From Pedobacter yulinensis (GTDB lineage Bacteria; Bacteroidota; Bacteroidia; Sphingobacteriales; Sphingobacteriaceae), in NCBI RefSeq assembly GCF_003029735.1, contig NZ_KZ686268.1, positions 124,001 to 188,000 on the forward strand: a stretch of 64,000 nt of DNA, written 5' to 3'. The position numbers were made by a program, and so were the translations under genes. Below, one piece after another: positions 32,957 to 41,343 of this stretch. How positions within the stretch are numbered: the stretch's first letter is position 1; every line of letters starts with the position of its first letter. The notes under the pieces were generated by a model that saw only the letters and a program-made list of their open reading frames with translations, was not told the origin of the DNA and searched no databases.

Positions 32957-34418
32957 CGATTTTTCTTTTTAACAACACATCATCATTACCGGCCAGCCGG
33001 GCCTTTTGCCAGTTGACCAGCGCATTCGGCTTATCGCCCAGCATATAGAGTATATCCCCAAGTTGTTCGAGGTAAACAGGCGTGTTCCGGTTATTGTTTT
33101 TAAGCGCCATTTCGATGAACCGGCGTGCCTCCCTATAGTCTTTGGCAGCAAAGCGGATTCCCGCTTTCAGCGCCTGGCAGTCGGCAACCAGTTCCCGGTT
33201 TCCTGCAGCCATACCTTCAGCTATTGCGAGCTGCCGGTCGGCTTCGGCCGCATTTCCCGTACCGGCATGCGCCCTGGCCAGCAGCAGATACGTGCTTCCC
33301 TGGTTTGGGTAAAGCAGCAGGGCGTCGCCGGCGGTCTTAATGGCATCAGTATTCTTATGCTGTGCCAGCTGTACCGCAGCCAGTTGCTCCCAGGCCGTAT
33401 ACATATTTTCTGAAAGCTGCAAGGCCGACTTATACCGCAATTCAGCCTCAGCCAAACGGCCGGTGCGGTAAAGAATGTCGGCGTAGAGAGCCTGCAGCCT
33501 GGGTTCGTCGGCATGAAGGTCGGCTGCAGCACCTGCCCACCTGGCAAGCTGAACCTTTTTGGCCGTGGTTGTCGCGGCGCCAATCATTGCAGCGAGCGTT
33601 TTCAGTTTACCTTCAACAGGCATCAACTGGTTGCCAAAAGCCCGTGCAAGCGCAGCTTCAGATGCCGGTTCATCTTTTTCAAGACGGAATGCATCGGCCA
33701 GGGCCAGGTCGATCTCATAATTTTCCGGCTGCAGGGCCTGCGCCTGCTTCAGTAATTTAAGCGCTGCCGCTGACTTTCCTTTCTGCATCAGCATGCCGCT
33801 CAGATACAGGTAGCTGTTTACATCGCCTGGTCCTTTGCTGAGCATAGCTCCGAGTTCCGCATCGCCAGGGGCGGGCTGTCCATGCAGGCGAATGCGGTCG
33901 CGCGCTTGTTCCAGGGCCTCTGAATTGCCGAATTTTTGTTCCAGGAGCTGGTACGCCTTCAGCGCTTCGTCTGTTTTTCCGCCAAGAAAAAGCGCGTTTG
34001 CCCGGTCAAAATAGTAGCCGTCTTTGGCCGGCGCCAGGGCGATCAGTTTGTCGAATACCGCAGTTAGCGCCGCCATGTCTCCTTTACGTTTGTAGATTTC
34101 GGCAAGCAGGATCCAGTACCATTCATTGCCAGGCTGCAGGGCCGTGGCCTTTTTGATATGGGCCTCTGCCTCGTCCACTTTGTTTTGCTTGAAGGCCAGC
34201 GAAGCCAGTTCATACCAGGCGGCATGGTAATTGGCATCGGCAGCGGCAATGCGGCCAAAGTCTTTTTCCGCTTCAGGAAAGTTCTCAACCATTTTTTTCC
34301 TGAGCCCGGCAAAGTAAATTTGTTTCAGGCTGTTGCTGTCTGTATGAACGGGTACCGGAGACTGGGCCGCCGCCCCCAGGGCCAGCACCATCAGAAGAGA
34401 AAATAGCCTGGTACGCAT
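32928..34418 (-). CDS. Exported tetratricopeptide-repeat protein
   Basis: The start at 34418 (MRTRLFSLLMVLALGAAAQ) gives a signal peptide and lies directly after the dut stop; the longer frame runs back inside dut. The 496-residue protein consists of about 12 TPR-like helix pairs (for example YHAAWYELASLAFKQNKVDEA, NEWYWILLAEIYKRKGD, MYTAWEQLAAVQLAQHK). It should be a periplasmic scaffold. It overlaps the DUF4292 lipoprotein gene by 29 nt. This order (flippase, dut, TPR, DUF4292, M23, tatA) is one I associate with Bacteroidota chromosomes, which suggests a shared envelope role. Confidence 0.85.
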   Translation of the reverse strand: MRTRLFSLLMVLALGAAAQSPVPVHTDSNSLKQIYFAGLRKKMVENFPEAEKDFGRIAAADANYHAAWYELASLAFKQNKVDEAEAHIKKATALQPGNEWYWILLAEIYKRKGDMAALTAVFDKLIALAPAKDGYYFDRANALFLGGKTDEALKAYQLLEQKFGNSEALEQARDRIRLHGQPAPGDAELGAMLSKGPGDVNSYLYLSGMLMQKGKSAAALKLLKQAQALQPENYEIDLALADAFRLEKDEPASEAALARAFGNQLMPVEGKLKTLAAMIGAATTTAKKVQLARWAGAAADLHADEPRLQALYADILYRTGRLAEAELRYKSALQLSENMYTAWEQLAAVQLAQHKNTDAIKTAGDALLLYPNQGSTYLLLARAHAGTGNAAEADRQLAIAEGMAAGNRELVADCQALKAGIRFAAKDYREARRFIEMALKNNNRNTPVYLEQLGDILYMLGDKPNALVNWQKARLAGNDDVLLKRKIDEKEYIGRP

Positions 34419-34419
34419 G

Positions 34420-34851
34420 TTATTTTCCGGTATGTCCGTAACCGCCTGTACCCCTGGCCGTGTCTTCCAGTTCGGCAACCGGCTCCCAGCTGATTGTTTC
34501 ATGCCTGGCAACGACCATCTGGGCAATGCGCTCGCCGTTGTTTACGACAAACGCCGTGTCAGACAGGTTGACAAGCAGCACTTTAATTTCGCCGCGGTAA
34601 TCGGCATCGATGGTTCCCGGCGTGTTCACGATACTGATGCCGTGTTTGTAGGCCAGGCCGCTTCGGGGCCTGATCTGCGCTTCATACCCTACGGGCAATT
34701 CAATGTGCAGTCCGGTGGGGATCAGCACACGCTGAAGCGGGCCGATCATTACCGGCTCGCCGATGTGGGCGCGCAGGTCCAGGCCGGCAGCATGTGCAGT
34801 CTCGTATTTTGGCAGTTCGTGTGCCGAATGGTTAATGACTTTGATTTTCAT
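34420..34851 (-). CDS. dut: dUTP diphosphatase
   Basis: Hydrolyses dUTP to dUMP and diphosphate, which keeps uracil out of DNA and supplies dTMP synthesis. All five trimeric dUTPase motifs are visible in 143 residues: AGLDLRA (1), PRSGLA (2), [10 protein letters not shown] (3, uracil binding and catalytic Asp), ERIAQMV (4) and [11 protein letters not shown] (5, the flexible C-terminal arm). It sits 3 nt after the flippase gene and 1 nt before the TPR gene. Confidence 0.96.
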   Translation of the reverse strand: MKIKVINHSAHELPKYETAHAAGLDLRAHIGEPVMIGPLQRVLIPTGLHIELPVGYEAQIRPRSGLAYKHGISIVNTPGTIDADYRGEIKVLLVNLSDTAFVVNNGERIAQMVVARHETISWEPVAELEDTARGTGGYGHTGK

Positions 34852-34854
34852 AAG

Positions 34855-36366
34855 TTATTTTTTGGCGCGCAGCATCATCTTCAGTTTCTGCCCCTCGCGC
34901 AGCCAAATCACCGCTGCAAAGAGCACAAGGAATAGGTTACCTATGTAAATGTTCCTGTTAAAAATATAAAAAGAAGCGTAAACCAGCACGGTAGAAAGTA
35001 AAAGATAGCCCAGCATGCGCAGCAGCGGATAAGGAATGGGATAGTGTTTGTGGCCGAGCACATACGAAAGCACCATCATGCTCAGGTAGGCAAGCAGTGA
35101 AACCCAGGCCGCGCCCACATAACTGTACCGCGGTATCAGGATCACATTCAGGATAATGGTGAGAACAGCCCCGAAGCCCGAAATATAGAGGCCAAATCGT
35201 GTTTGGTCTGAAAGCCGGTACCAGATAGATAGGTTCATATAAATACCCAGACAGACGTAACCAAACAACAGGATAGGAACAACCTGCAGTCCTGACCAGT
35301 ACAAGGCCTGCTGTGCCGCGTCTTTGCCTCTTATAAAATATTTGAGAATTTCGATATTGGCCACCAGCGCCAGGAAAATGAAGGCCACAACGATGACGAA
35401 GTACTGCAGAATGGTGGCATAGGTTTCCCGGGCATTCTTTTCCTTTGCATGGTTAAAAAAGAAGGGCTCTGCCCCAAGCCGGAAAGCCTGGATAAAAATG
35501 CTGAGAAAAACCGCAATCTTTGCACTGGCACCATAAATTCCGGTATCCTGAAAACCTTTTCCTGCCCCGGGCACAAGTTCTTTGAGTACGATCTTATCCA
35601 GGTTTTCATTGATCACGAATGAAATGTTGGCGACCAGGATGGGCCAACTGTAAGAGAACATATCAGCGAAAAGCCGGCGTTCAAACCGCAGCCGCAGCTT
35701 CATGAACTCCGGCAGCAGCATGATCATGGTAAGCACGCTCGCCGCCAGGTTTGAAATGAAAACATAACCGATCCATTGCTGCCTGTACCAGCCCGACAGC
35801 CAGCCCGATAAGGGCCAGTCATTCCGGATGATGGCCGGGATGAGAAAGAGAAAAACCAGGTTCAGGCCTATAAAGGCCCCGATGTTCAAAAACTTGATCG
35901 TGCCGTAACGCAAGGGCCGGCCATCTGCACGCAATTTGGCAAATGGTATGACGCACAGCGCATCAACAAGCAGGATACAGAGGAAGTAGTGAATATATTG
36001 CCGGTAATCGGCCGAAGCCACGGTTCCGCCGTCGGCAAGACCGGATGCAATGCTGCCCGAAAACACCATGCCCGTGCAAAAGAACAGGAAGCCCAGAAAA
36101 GCAACCGTCAAGAAGGCATTGTTGTACACGTCTTGTTTGCGGTCCTCATACTTGTTCAGGTACCTGAAAAAGGTGGTTTCCATTCCGAAAGAAAGCACGG
36201 CATTGATCAATGCCGCCCAGCTGTACATATTGGTAAAAATACCATAAACACTGGTGGGGTAAACGCTGGTATAAACTGGCGTAAGGAAAAAGTTCAGCAC
36301 CCGCGAAAACACGGTACTGACCCCATAGATAATGGTCTGACCTGCAAATTTTTTATAAACAGACAT
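34855..36366 (-). CDS. Polysaccharide flippase (PST/MOP family)
   Basis: The 503-residue integral membrane protein has about 14 helices. It starts with the usual pattern of a short polar segment and YGVSTVFSRVLNFFLTPVYT, as in oligosaccharide flippases of the MOP superfamily (Wzx/RfbX-like). It probably moves lipid-linked glycan precursors across the inner membrane. No glycosyltransferases are adjacent, so the glycan is unknown; it heads the dut/TPR/DUF4292 operon and lies 15 nt after acylphosphatase. Confidence 0.88.
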   Translation of the reverse strand: MSVYKKFAGQTIIYGVSTVFSRVLNFFLTPVYTSVYPTSVYGIFTNMYSWAALINAVLSFGMETTFFRYLNKYEDRKQDVYNNAFLTVAFLGFLFFCTGMVFSGSIASGLADGGTVASADYRQYIHYFLCILLVDALCVIPFAKLRADGRPLRYGTIKFLNIGAFIGLNLVFLFLIPAIIRNDWPLSGWLSGWYRQQWIGYVFISNLAASVLTMIMLLPEFMKLRLRFERRLFADMFSYSWPILVANISFVINENLDKIVLKELVPGAGKGFQDTGIYGASAKIAVFLSIFIQAFRLGAEPFFFNHAKEKNARETYATILQYFVIVVAFIFLALVANIEILKYFIRGKDAAQQALYWSGLQVVPILLFGYVCLGIYMNLSIWYRLSDQTRFGLYISGFGAVLTIILNVILIPRYSYVGAAWVSLLAYLSMMVLSYVLGHKHYPIPYPLLRMLGYLLLSTVLVYASFYIFNRNIYIGNLFLVLFAAVIWLREGQKLKMMLRAKK

Positions 36367-36381
36367 GGCTGGCGGGGCTGG

Positions 36382-36666
36382 TTACCACAAAAGATTTTTC
36401 TTTACGACCTCAAAGTTTCTGAAGTTGCGCAGCTCGCCGCTGCTGATCTCGAGGCCTTCAACCTCAGAACGGTCTGGTCCTTCCCGACACCAGTCGGTAA
36501 AAGCGTCGAGCATGAAGTCCTCTCCTTCGGCTTCGATATACACAGAGCCATCCTTTTCGTTCTTTACAAAACCCTTGATCCCGATCTGATCGGCAACCGC
36601 TTTTGTCGAAGCCCTGAAAAATACGCCCTGTACCTTTCCGCGCACAATGATATTGAGGTGTTTCAT
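36382..36666 (-). CDS. acyP: Acylphosphatase
   Basis: Hydrolyses acyl phosphates such as 1,3-bisphosphoglycerate or carbamoyl phosphate. The start at 36666 gives MKHLNIIVRGKVQGVFFRA. Both signature motifs are present: GKVQGVFFR with the catalytic Arg, and GFVKNEKDGSVYIEAEG with the catalytic Asn. The length of 94 residues is normal. It has its own -7 element 6 nt before the ATG and lies just upstream of the flippase gene. Confidence 0.94.
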   Translation of the reverse strand: MKHLNIIVRGKVQGVFFRASTKAVADQIGIKGFVKNEKDGSVYIEAEGEDFMLDAFTDWCREGPDRSEVEGLEISSGELRNFRNFEVVKKNLLW

Positions 36667-36672
36667 GTAGGG

Positions 36673-36680
36673 CAAAGTTA
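36673..36680 (-). promoter_or_regulatory. -7-like element 6 nt before the acylphosphatase start
   Basis: TAACTTTG on the minus strand is an exact TAnnTTTG match and ends 6 nt before the ATG (36664-36666). This predicts a leaderless or nearly leaderless mRNA. No -33 TTG is visible at the expected 19-nt distance. Confidence 0.45.
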
Positions 36681-36788
36681 GCCTATTTAGGCAATTATTG
36701 GTTCATGGAATTAAAGCGCCATGATTGGCCCGAACTGCGGCTGCGCCCGCTACCGTAACTTCTCTGGATTACCAGGCAGCCCATGCGG

Positions 36789-37730
36789 CTAAAGCAGGGT
36801 GCTGACGCGGTGGCGGGCCTGCAAAAAGCCCGTCCAGATCCTTTCCAGGATTTCGGCAGCCGGTTCAATCTCGCGCAGCGCAGCCGAAACCTGTCCAATT
36901 TCCAGCTCGCCTTCTTCGAGGTCCCCCTCGAACATACCGGCCTTGGCCCTTGCACGCCCAAGCATATCGACGAGTTCGCCGCGCCCTGCACCCCGCGCCT
37001 CGGCTGCATGGATGGCCTCAGAAAAAGCGTTGTTTAGCAGCCTGACGGGCACCAGCTTTTTCATGCTTAGTCGCGTGTCGCCCTCGCCCGCCTCCACGAT
37101 TTTTTGTTTGAAGGCAGGATGGGCAGAAGACTCTGCCGCCACGGCAAAGGCCGAACCGATCTGTACGCCATCTGCCCCCAGCGCCAGAGCGGCAAGCATG
37201 GCCTCGCCCGAGGCAATACCGCCTGCTGCAATGACCGGAATATCAACCGCCTGCCGAACTGCCGGAACCAGGCACATGGTGGTCGTTTCCTCGCGCCCGT
37301 TATGGCCTCCGGCTTCAAAACCTTCGGCAACCACCGCATCAACACCAGCGGAGGCCGATTTTATAGCAAATTTGCTATTAGAAACAACGTGTACCACAGT
37401 CAGCCCTGCCGCCTTCAGCAAAGGTGTCCAGGTAGCGGGGTTTCCTGCAGAAGTAAATACGATCCTGACATGCTCTTCCATAACAATATTCATCAACTGT
37501 TCGATGTCCGGGTACAGCAATGGAATATTGACACCAAAAGGCATTGCGGTCGCCCGGCGGCACTTTTGAATGTGTTGCCGCAGTACATCCGGATACATGG
37601 AGCCCGCGCCGATCAGGCCAAGGCCGCCGGCATTCGAAACGGCTGCTGCCAGCCGCCAGCCACTGCACCAAACCATACCGGCCTGGATAATGGGGTAGCG
37701 GATTTTAAAAAGTTTTGTGATTGCTTGCAT
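36789..37730 (-). CDS. Nitronate monooxygenase-like flavoprotein
   Basis: The start at 37730 (MQAITKLFKIRYPIIQAGM) is the usual N-terminus; the longer frame runs into the neighbouring gene. The 313-residue TIM barrel of the 2-nitropropane dioxygenase family has WCSGWRLAAAVSNAGGLGLIG, EGFEAGGHNGRE with the His of the active site, IPVIAAGGIASGEAMLAALALGADGVQIG (FMN phosphate site) and a C-terminal helical part. It oxidises nitronates or acts as an FMN-dependent enoyl reductase-like enzyme; the true substrate is unknown. It lies 58 nt after the amidohydrolase gene. Confidence 0.86.
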   Translation of the reverse strand: MQAITKLFKIRYPIIQAGMVWCSGWRLAAAVSNAGGLGLIGAGSMYPDVLRQHIQKCRRATAMPFGVNIPLLYPDIEQLMNIVMEEHVRIVFTSAGNPATWTPLLKAAGLTVVHVVSNSKFAIKSASAGVDAVVAEGFEAGGHNGREETTTMCLVPAVRQAVDIPVIAAGGIASGEAMLAALALGADGVQIGSAFAVAAESSAHPAFKQKIVEAGEGDTRLSMKKLVPVRLLNNAFSEAIHAAEARGAGRGELVDMLGRARAKAGMFEGDLEEGELEIGQVSAALREIEPAAEILERIWTGFLQARHRVSTLL

Positions 37731-37788
37731 GCTTCGGTAGTTTGAATTCAGGCGCCGGTTGGACCAAGCGATGTCAGGTCTTGCCGGT

Positions 37789-38958
37789 TCAGGCAAGCCG
37801 CAGCACGCGCGTACCCGTAATCTCTGAACGTTCGTTGACAGGAATAAGGTTCAGGCCCGGCTTCTTCCCATTTTCCAGGCTGCCGGCCCAGTCGCTCAGG
37901 CCAAGAAACTCCGCCCCATTCCAGGTTGCCCAGCACAGCAGGTTTGCCAGGGGGATCTGTGCCTCCTCCTGCAGTATCTTCATTTCTGCCAGGATATTGA
38001 GTTCGGTATTGCTGGCCAGGCTATCTGTGCCAAGCGTAATGCGTGCACCAAGCCGCTCCAGCATAGCCACATCTGGCAGGCGGTTTTCGATGTATCGGTT
38101 GGCCGCCGGACACAGGCACCAGTACAGCCTGCTGTGACGGGCGGTGGCGCTGCGGTAATCTGCTTCGGTGGTGAATGTGTTGTGCACGAGGAGCTGCTTC
38201 TGCGTAGCAGGCAAATGCCCCACTGTTGCAGGCAGGGAGTTGAGGCCGGGCGGCTCAAAGAAGGCCAGATCCAGACCCATTTTCTCGTACAGCTCAACAA
38301 ATTCACCCTGTTTTTTCTGAAAAAACAGATTTTCGTCTGCGGTCTCCTGGTTGTGTATACTTAAGGTGGCATGTCTTTCCATGGCATGCTGCCCCAGCAG
38401 AGCAAAAAGTTTTTGAGACACGGAGTACGGGGCATGCGGCACGATCGATACAGAAAGCGGGGCAAATTGCCGCTCGAGCGCCACGACCGATGCAAAAATT
38501 TCGGCTGCGCGGGCCGGGTTAAAACCCAGGGCCTCCACAAAAGTGTGGTAATGCAGGCGGCTTTCCAGCTTTACGGCCCGCGATGCGGCGTTATTGGAAA
38601 TATCACCCACGGCTACAATGCCGTTGCGGTGCATTTCATCATCGGCCGCCAACATGGCGGCCCCGATTTCTTCATTGCCTGCCCCACGGCGGCTCATGAC
38701 CAGCTGTACAAAGCCCGGCAAGCCGGTATGGCGGGGAAATTTACCGCGAAGGTGCGACAGCTCCAGGTGGCAGTGGGTATTTACAAAACCCGGCACCAAT
38801 GCCCCCCGATGGCGTTCTACCCGTCCCAATGCGGCATCAAAATCTGCCTCAGACCAGACACCCGCAACGCGCCCGTCGGCCTCCATGCCCACAACGCCCC
38901 GTTCTAAGGGCGCAGATGTAACGGGGTAGACCTTGTCTGCCGAAAAATACCGGACCAT
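37789..38958 (-). CDS. Amidohydrolase, deaminase-type
   Basis: The 389-residue metal-dependent hydrolase of the cytosine/adenosine deaminase branch has zinc ligands in FVNTHCHLELS, HAPYSVS, SIHNQE (with the catalytic Glu) and ITLGTDSLASN. N- and C-terminal strands form the small beta-sandwich usual in the superfamily. Likely reactions are deamination of S-adenosylhomocysteine/methylthioadenosine or of aminofutalosine in the futalosine route to menaquinone. I cannot decide between these, and no other menaquinone genes are in the window. Confidence 0.83.
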   Translation of the reverse strand: MVRYFSADKVYPVTSAPLERGVVGMEADGRVAGVWSEADFDAALGRVERHRGALVPGFVNTHCHLELSHLRGKFPRHTGLPGFVQLVMSRRGAGNEEIGAAMLAADDEMHRNGIVAVGDISNNAASRAVKLESRLHYHTFVEALGFNPARAAEIFASVVALERQFAPLSVSIVPHAPYSVSQKLFALLGQHAMERHATLSIHNQETADENLFFQKKQGEFVELYEKMGLDLAFFEPPGLNSLPATVGHLPATQKQLLVHNTFTTEADYRSATARHSRLYWCLCPAANRYIENRLPDVAMLERLGARITLGTDSLASNTELNILAEMKILQEEAQIPLANLLCWATWNGAEFLGLSDWAGSLENGKKPGLNLIPVNERSEITGTRVLRLA

Positions 38959-38963
38959 GCGGT

Positions 38964-39662
38964 TTAACTGGTTTGCGAGGAATTAAACCGGTAACCAACT
39001 CCGCGCACCGTTTGCAGCAGCTGCGGGTTATCAGGGTTCAGCTCAATTTTTTTACGCAGCCGCACAATGTGCATGTCAAGGGTCCGGGTATTCACATCTG
39101 AATTGTAACCCCATACCACCATCATCAGCTCATCGCGGTTAATGACCTTACCGGGGTGCCGCAGAAAATACAGCAGGATGCGGTTCTCGAGGATGGTCAG
39201 CTCGATCTTTTTGCCGTTCCTGAACAGGGTGTGGATATTCGGATGGTGCTCCATTGAACCAAAACGGTGAATTTCTGAAGTATCCTTATTAACGATAAAC
39301 TTCACTTTGCTGTCCAGCATGGCCACAAGCACGTCCATATTAAAGGGTTTGGTCACATAATCTGAGGCCCCGAAATTGTAGGCATCGATTTTATCTACAT
39401 CCTGCGCTTTGGCGGTCATCATGATCACCAGGTTTTCAAAACCCTGTTTTCTTACATTTTCGCAAACTTCTGCACCCTGTTTGCCCGGCAGCATCCAGTC
39501 AAGCAGGACAATATCGGGCTGCGCACTCATGATCGTCTGTTCGGCAATTTCGCCGTCTGCCGCCTCAAGAACCTCGTACCCTTCTGCCTGCAGGCGGTGC
39601 ACCACCAGGAACCTCAAGTTCTCATCATCTTCAACAATCAGTATTTTTACTCCTTTTGACAT
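38964..39662 (-). CDS. OmpR-family response regulator
   Basis: The 232-residue protein has a receiver (acidic EDDEN near residue 11, phospho-acceptor Asp in VLLDWMLPG, Lys in YVTKPFN) and a winged-helix Trans_reg_C domain (LTILENRILLYFLRHPGKVINRDELM, NTRTLDMHIVRLRKKIE, VRGVGYRF). It starts 3 nt after the sensor kinase gene, its certain partner. Targets are not visible. Confidence 0.95.
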   Translation of the reverse strand: MSKGVKILIVEDDENLRFLVVHRLQAEGYEVLEAADGEIAEQTIMSAQPDIVLLDWMLPGKQGAEVCENVRKQGFENLVIMMTAKAQDVDKIDAYNFGASDYVTKPFNMDVLVAMLDSKVKFIVNKDTSEIHRFGSMEHHPNIHTLFRNGKKIELTILENRILLYFLRHPGKVINRDELMMVVWGYNSDVNTRTLDMHIVRLRKKIELNPDNPQLLQTVRGVGYRFNSSQTS

Positions 39663-39665
39663 AGT

Positions 39666-41336
39666 TTATGTGTTAATGTACGGAAGCACAATAATGAATT
39701 CCGTCCCCCTGTTTATTTTACTCTTTACCCTGATTTCGCCCCCCATAAAATTAACCAGTTCTTTGCAGAACGCCAAACCGAGACCCACGCTTCCCTGCTG
39801 GTTATACTGGTTCTGGATGCGAAAAAATTTCTTAAAAATGTGCTCAAGGTCTTGTGCGGCGATCCCGATGCCCTTATCGGTAAACCGCAGCACAATGCGG
39901 CCCCTGATCAGCCTGGCGCTGATGTGAAGTTTTTTGTTTCCAGGGTTCGAATACTTATAGGCATTTTCTGCCAGGTTATCGAATAGGCTGCCCAGCAAAA
40001 CCGGATCGGTTATAAATTTATCAAAGCCGCTGACCTCGTAGGTCATTTCGAAATCGCTGTATTTAAGCGTGTGCGACTCGATGGTACTCTCGATAAAATC
40101 CCGCATCGATACCTCTTCCTGGTTCAGCGAAATCGATTTGTTCTCGATCTGCGTAAAGGCCAGCAGTTTGTTCATCAGGCCGTTTAACTTGTCAGCCTCT
40201 TCATCCAGGATCTTTCCATAATGTTTTTGCTCGCGTTCTGACAGGGAACTGGCGCTGCGAATGTTGTTTCCGGCTATTTTAATGACACTGACCGGCGTCT
40301 TGAATTCGTGCGAAAAGTTCGTGATGAAGTCGTACTGCAGTTTGAACATTTTACTGTTGATGTTCAGGTTGCGGTAAATCAGCATGGCTACCAGCATCAG
40401 TACTGCATACACCAGGAGCAGGATCAGCGCAATGGGCAGGAAATAAGAAAACACCTCCTTCTTGATAAAGGACCGAGAAGACTGAAAATAAAGCTTATAA
40501 TCTGAAAAAGGGCCCGGCAGCGTAATTTCTGTTGCCATGTAAAGATCTGAAGCATCGATCGGGTCATAGGTCAGCGGCTCAATGCGGATGCGCTGGTACA
40601 GCAGCGGACGCGAATTGACGATCCGGATCTTGTAAGGATCAAGCTGGAAGGTGAGCAAGTCCTGCTGGTATACCGGTGAAGAAGCCAGTTTACGCCTCAT
40701 CATCTCTTTATACACCTTCAGGTCTTCGCGACGGGGTATATTCAGATAGGTGATCCGGTTTGAGCGGATGGCGGAAAAATTCGAGAACAGTTCGTCCTGT
40801 GAGGGTGCTTTCGCCGTGTCCAGGCTTTCTACGAATGAAACGAGCTTAAAGCCGATGGCGTTGAAGTCATCGCCGACACTGAATGAGCGCGTATTGTCGT
40901 AGGAAAAAAGTTTCACAGAATCGAGTGGCACCAGGCTGCCGAACTGGTAAATGGCTTTGGGTCCAAAAGAAAAATGGCTGGCGTTAATTCCGTCACGCAC
41001 CGGTTCGTTTTTGACTTCGGAATCGTAAAAGATCACCTTTGAGACAAAGGGGTATTTGAGCAGCACGGTATCTGTAAATTTGGCCGCAGTGGCCGAATCA
41101 AGGAAGCCATTGTAGTAGGAAACTTCGGGAATTTTATTCTGAAAAAAATCGTTGTACGGCCCGATCGTTTTTTCAAGCACGTCTACTTTTGCCGAACTGA
41201 ATTCGTTTTCTATGTACTTGTTGCTGAAATTGAAGGCCAGGAAAAGCGAAAGAATAAACAGCACTGAGATCAGCACTATGAATGTGATGATCAGCAGGAA
41301 GTTTTTCCGGTAACCACTCGTTTTATCCGCAATCAT
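39666..41336 (-). CDS. Membrane sensor histidine kinase
   Basis: The 556-residue kinase has a membrane helix near residues 11-33, a large periplasmic region of about 260 residues without a fold I recognise, and a second helix near 297-322. A HisKA domain follows (FSHEFKTPVSVIKI, phospho-His near residue 345) and a complete HATPase domain (NLAENAYKYSN, FTDKGIGIAA, GSVGLGLAFCKELV). It signals to the OmpR-type regulator 3 nt downstream. The gene follows the S9-like gene by 7 nt, so that lipoprotein and the two-component pair may form one operon. Confidence 0.92.
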   Translation of the reverse strand: MIADKTSGYRKNFLLIITFIVLISVLFILSLFLAFNFSNKYIENEFSSAKVDVLEKTIGPYNDFFQNKIPEVSYYNGFLDSATAAKFTDTVLLKYPFVSKVIFYDSEVKNEPVRDGINASHFSFGPKAIYQFGSLVPLDSVKLFSYDNTRSFSVGDDFNAIGFKLVSFVESLDTAKAPSQDELFSNFSAIRSNRITYLNIPRREDLKVYKEMMRRKLASSPVYQQDLLTFQLDPYKIRIVNSRPLLYQRIRIEPLTYDPIDASDLYMATEITLPGPFSDYKLYFQSSRSFIKKEVFSYFLPIALILLLVYAVLMLVAMLIYRNLNINSKMFKLQYDFITNFSHEFKTPVSVIKIAGNNIRSASSLSEREQKHYGKILDEEADKLNGLMNKLLAFTQIENKSISLNQEEVSMRDFIESTIESHTLKYSDFEMTYEVSGFDKFITDPVLLGSLFDNLAENAYKYSNPGNKKLHISARLIRGRIVLRFTDKGIGIAAQDLEHIFKKFFRIQNQYNQQGSVGLGLAFCKELVNFMGGEIRVKSKINRGTEFIIVLPYINT

Positions 41337-41343
41337 GTAGCCA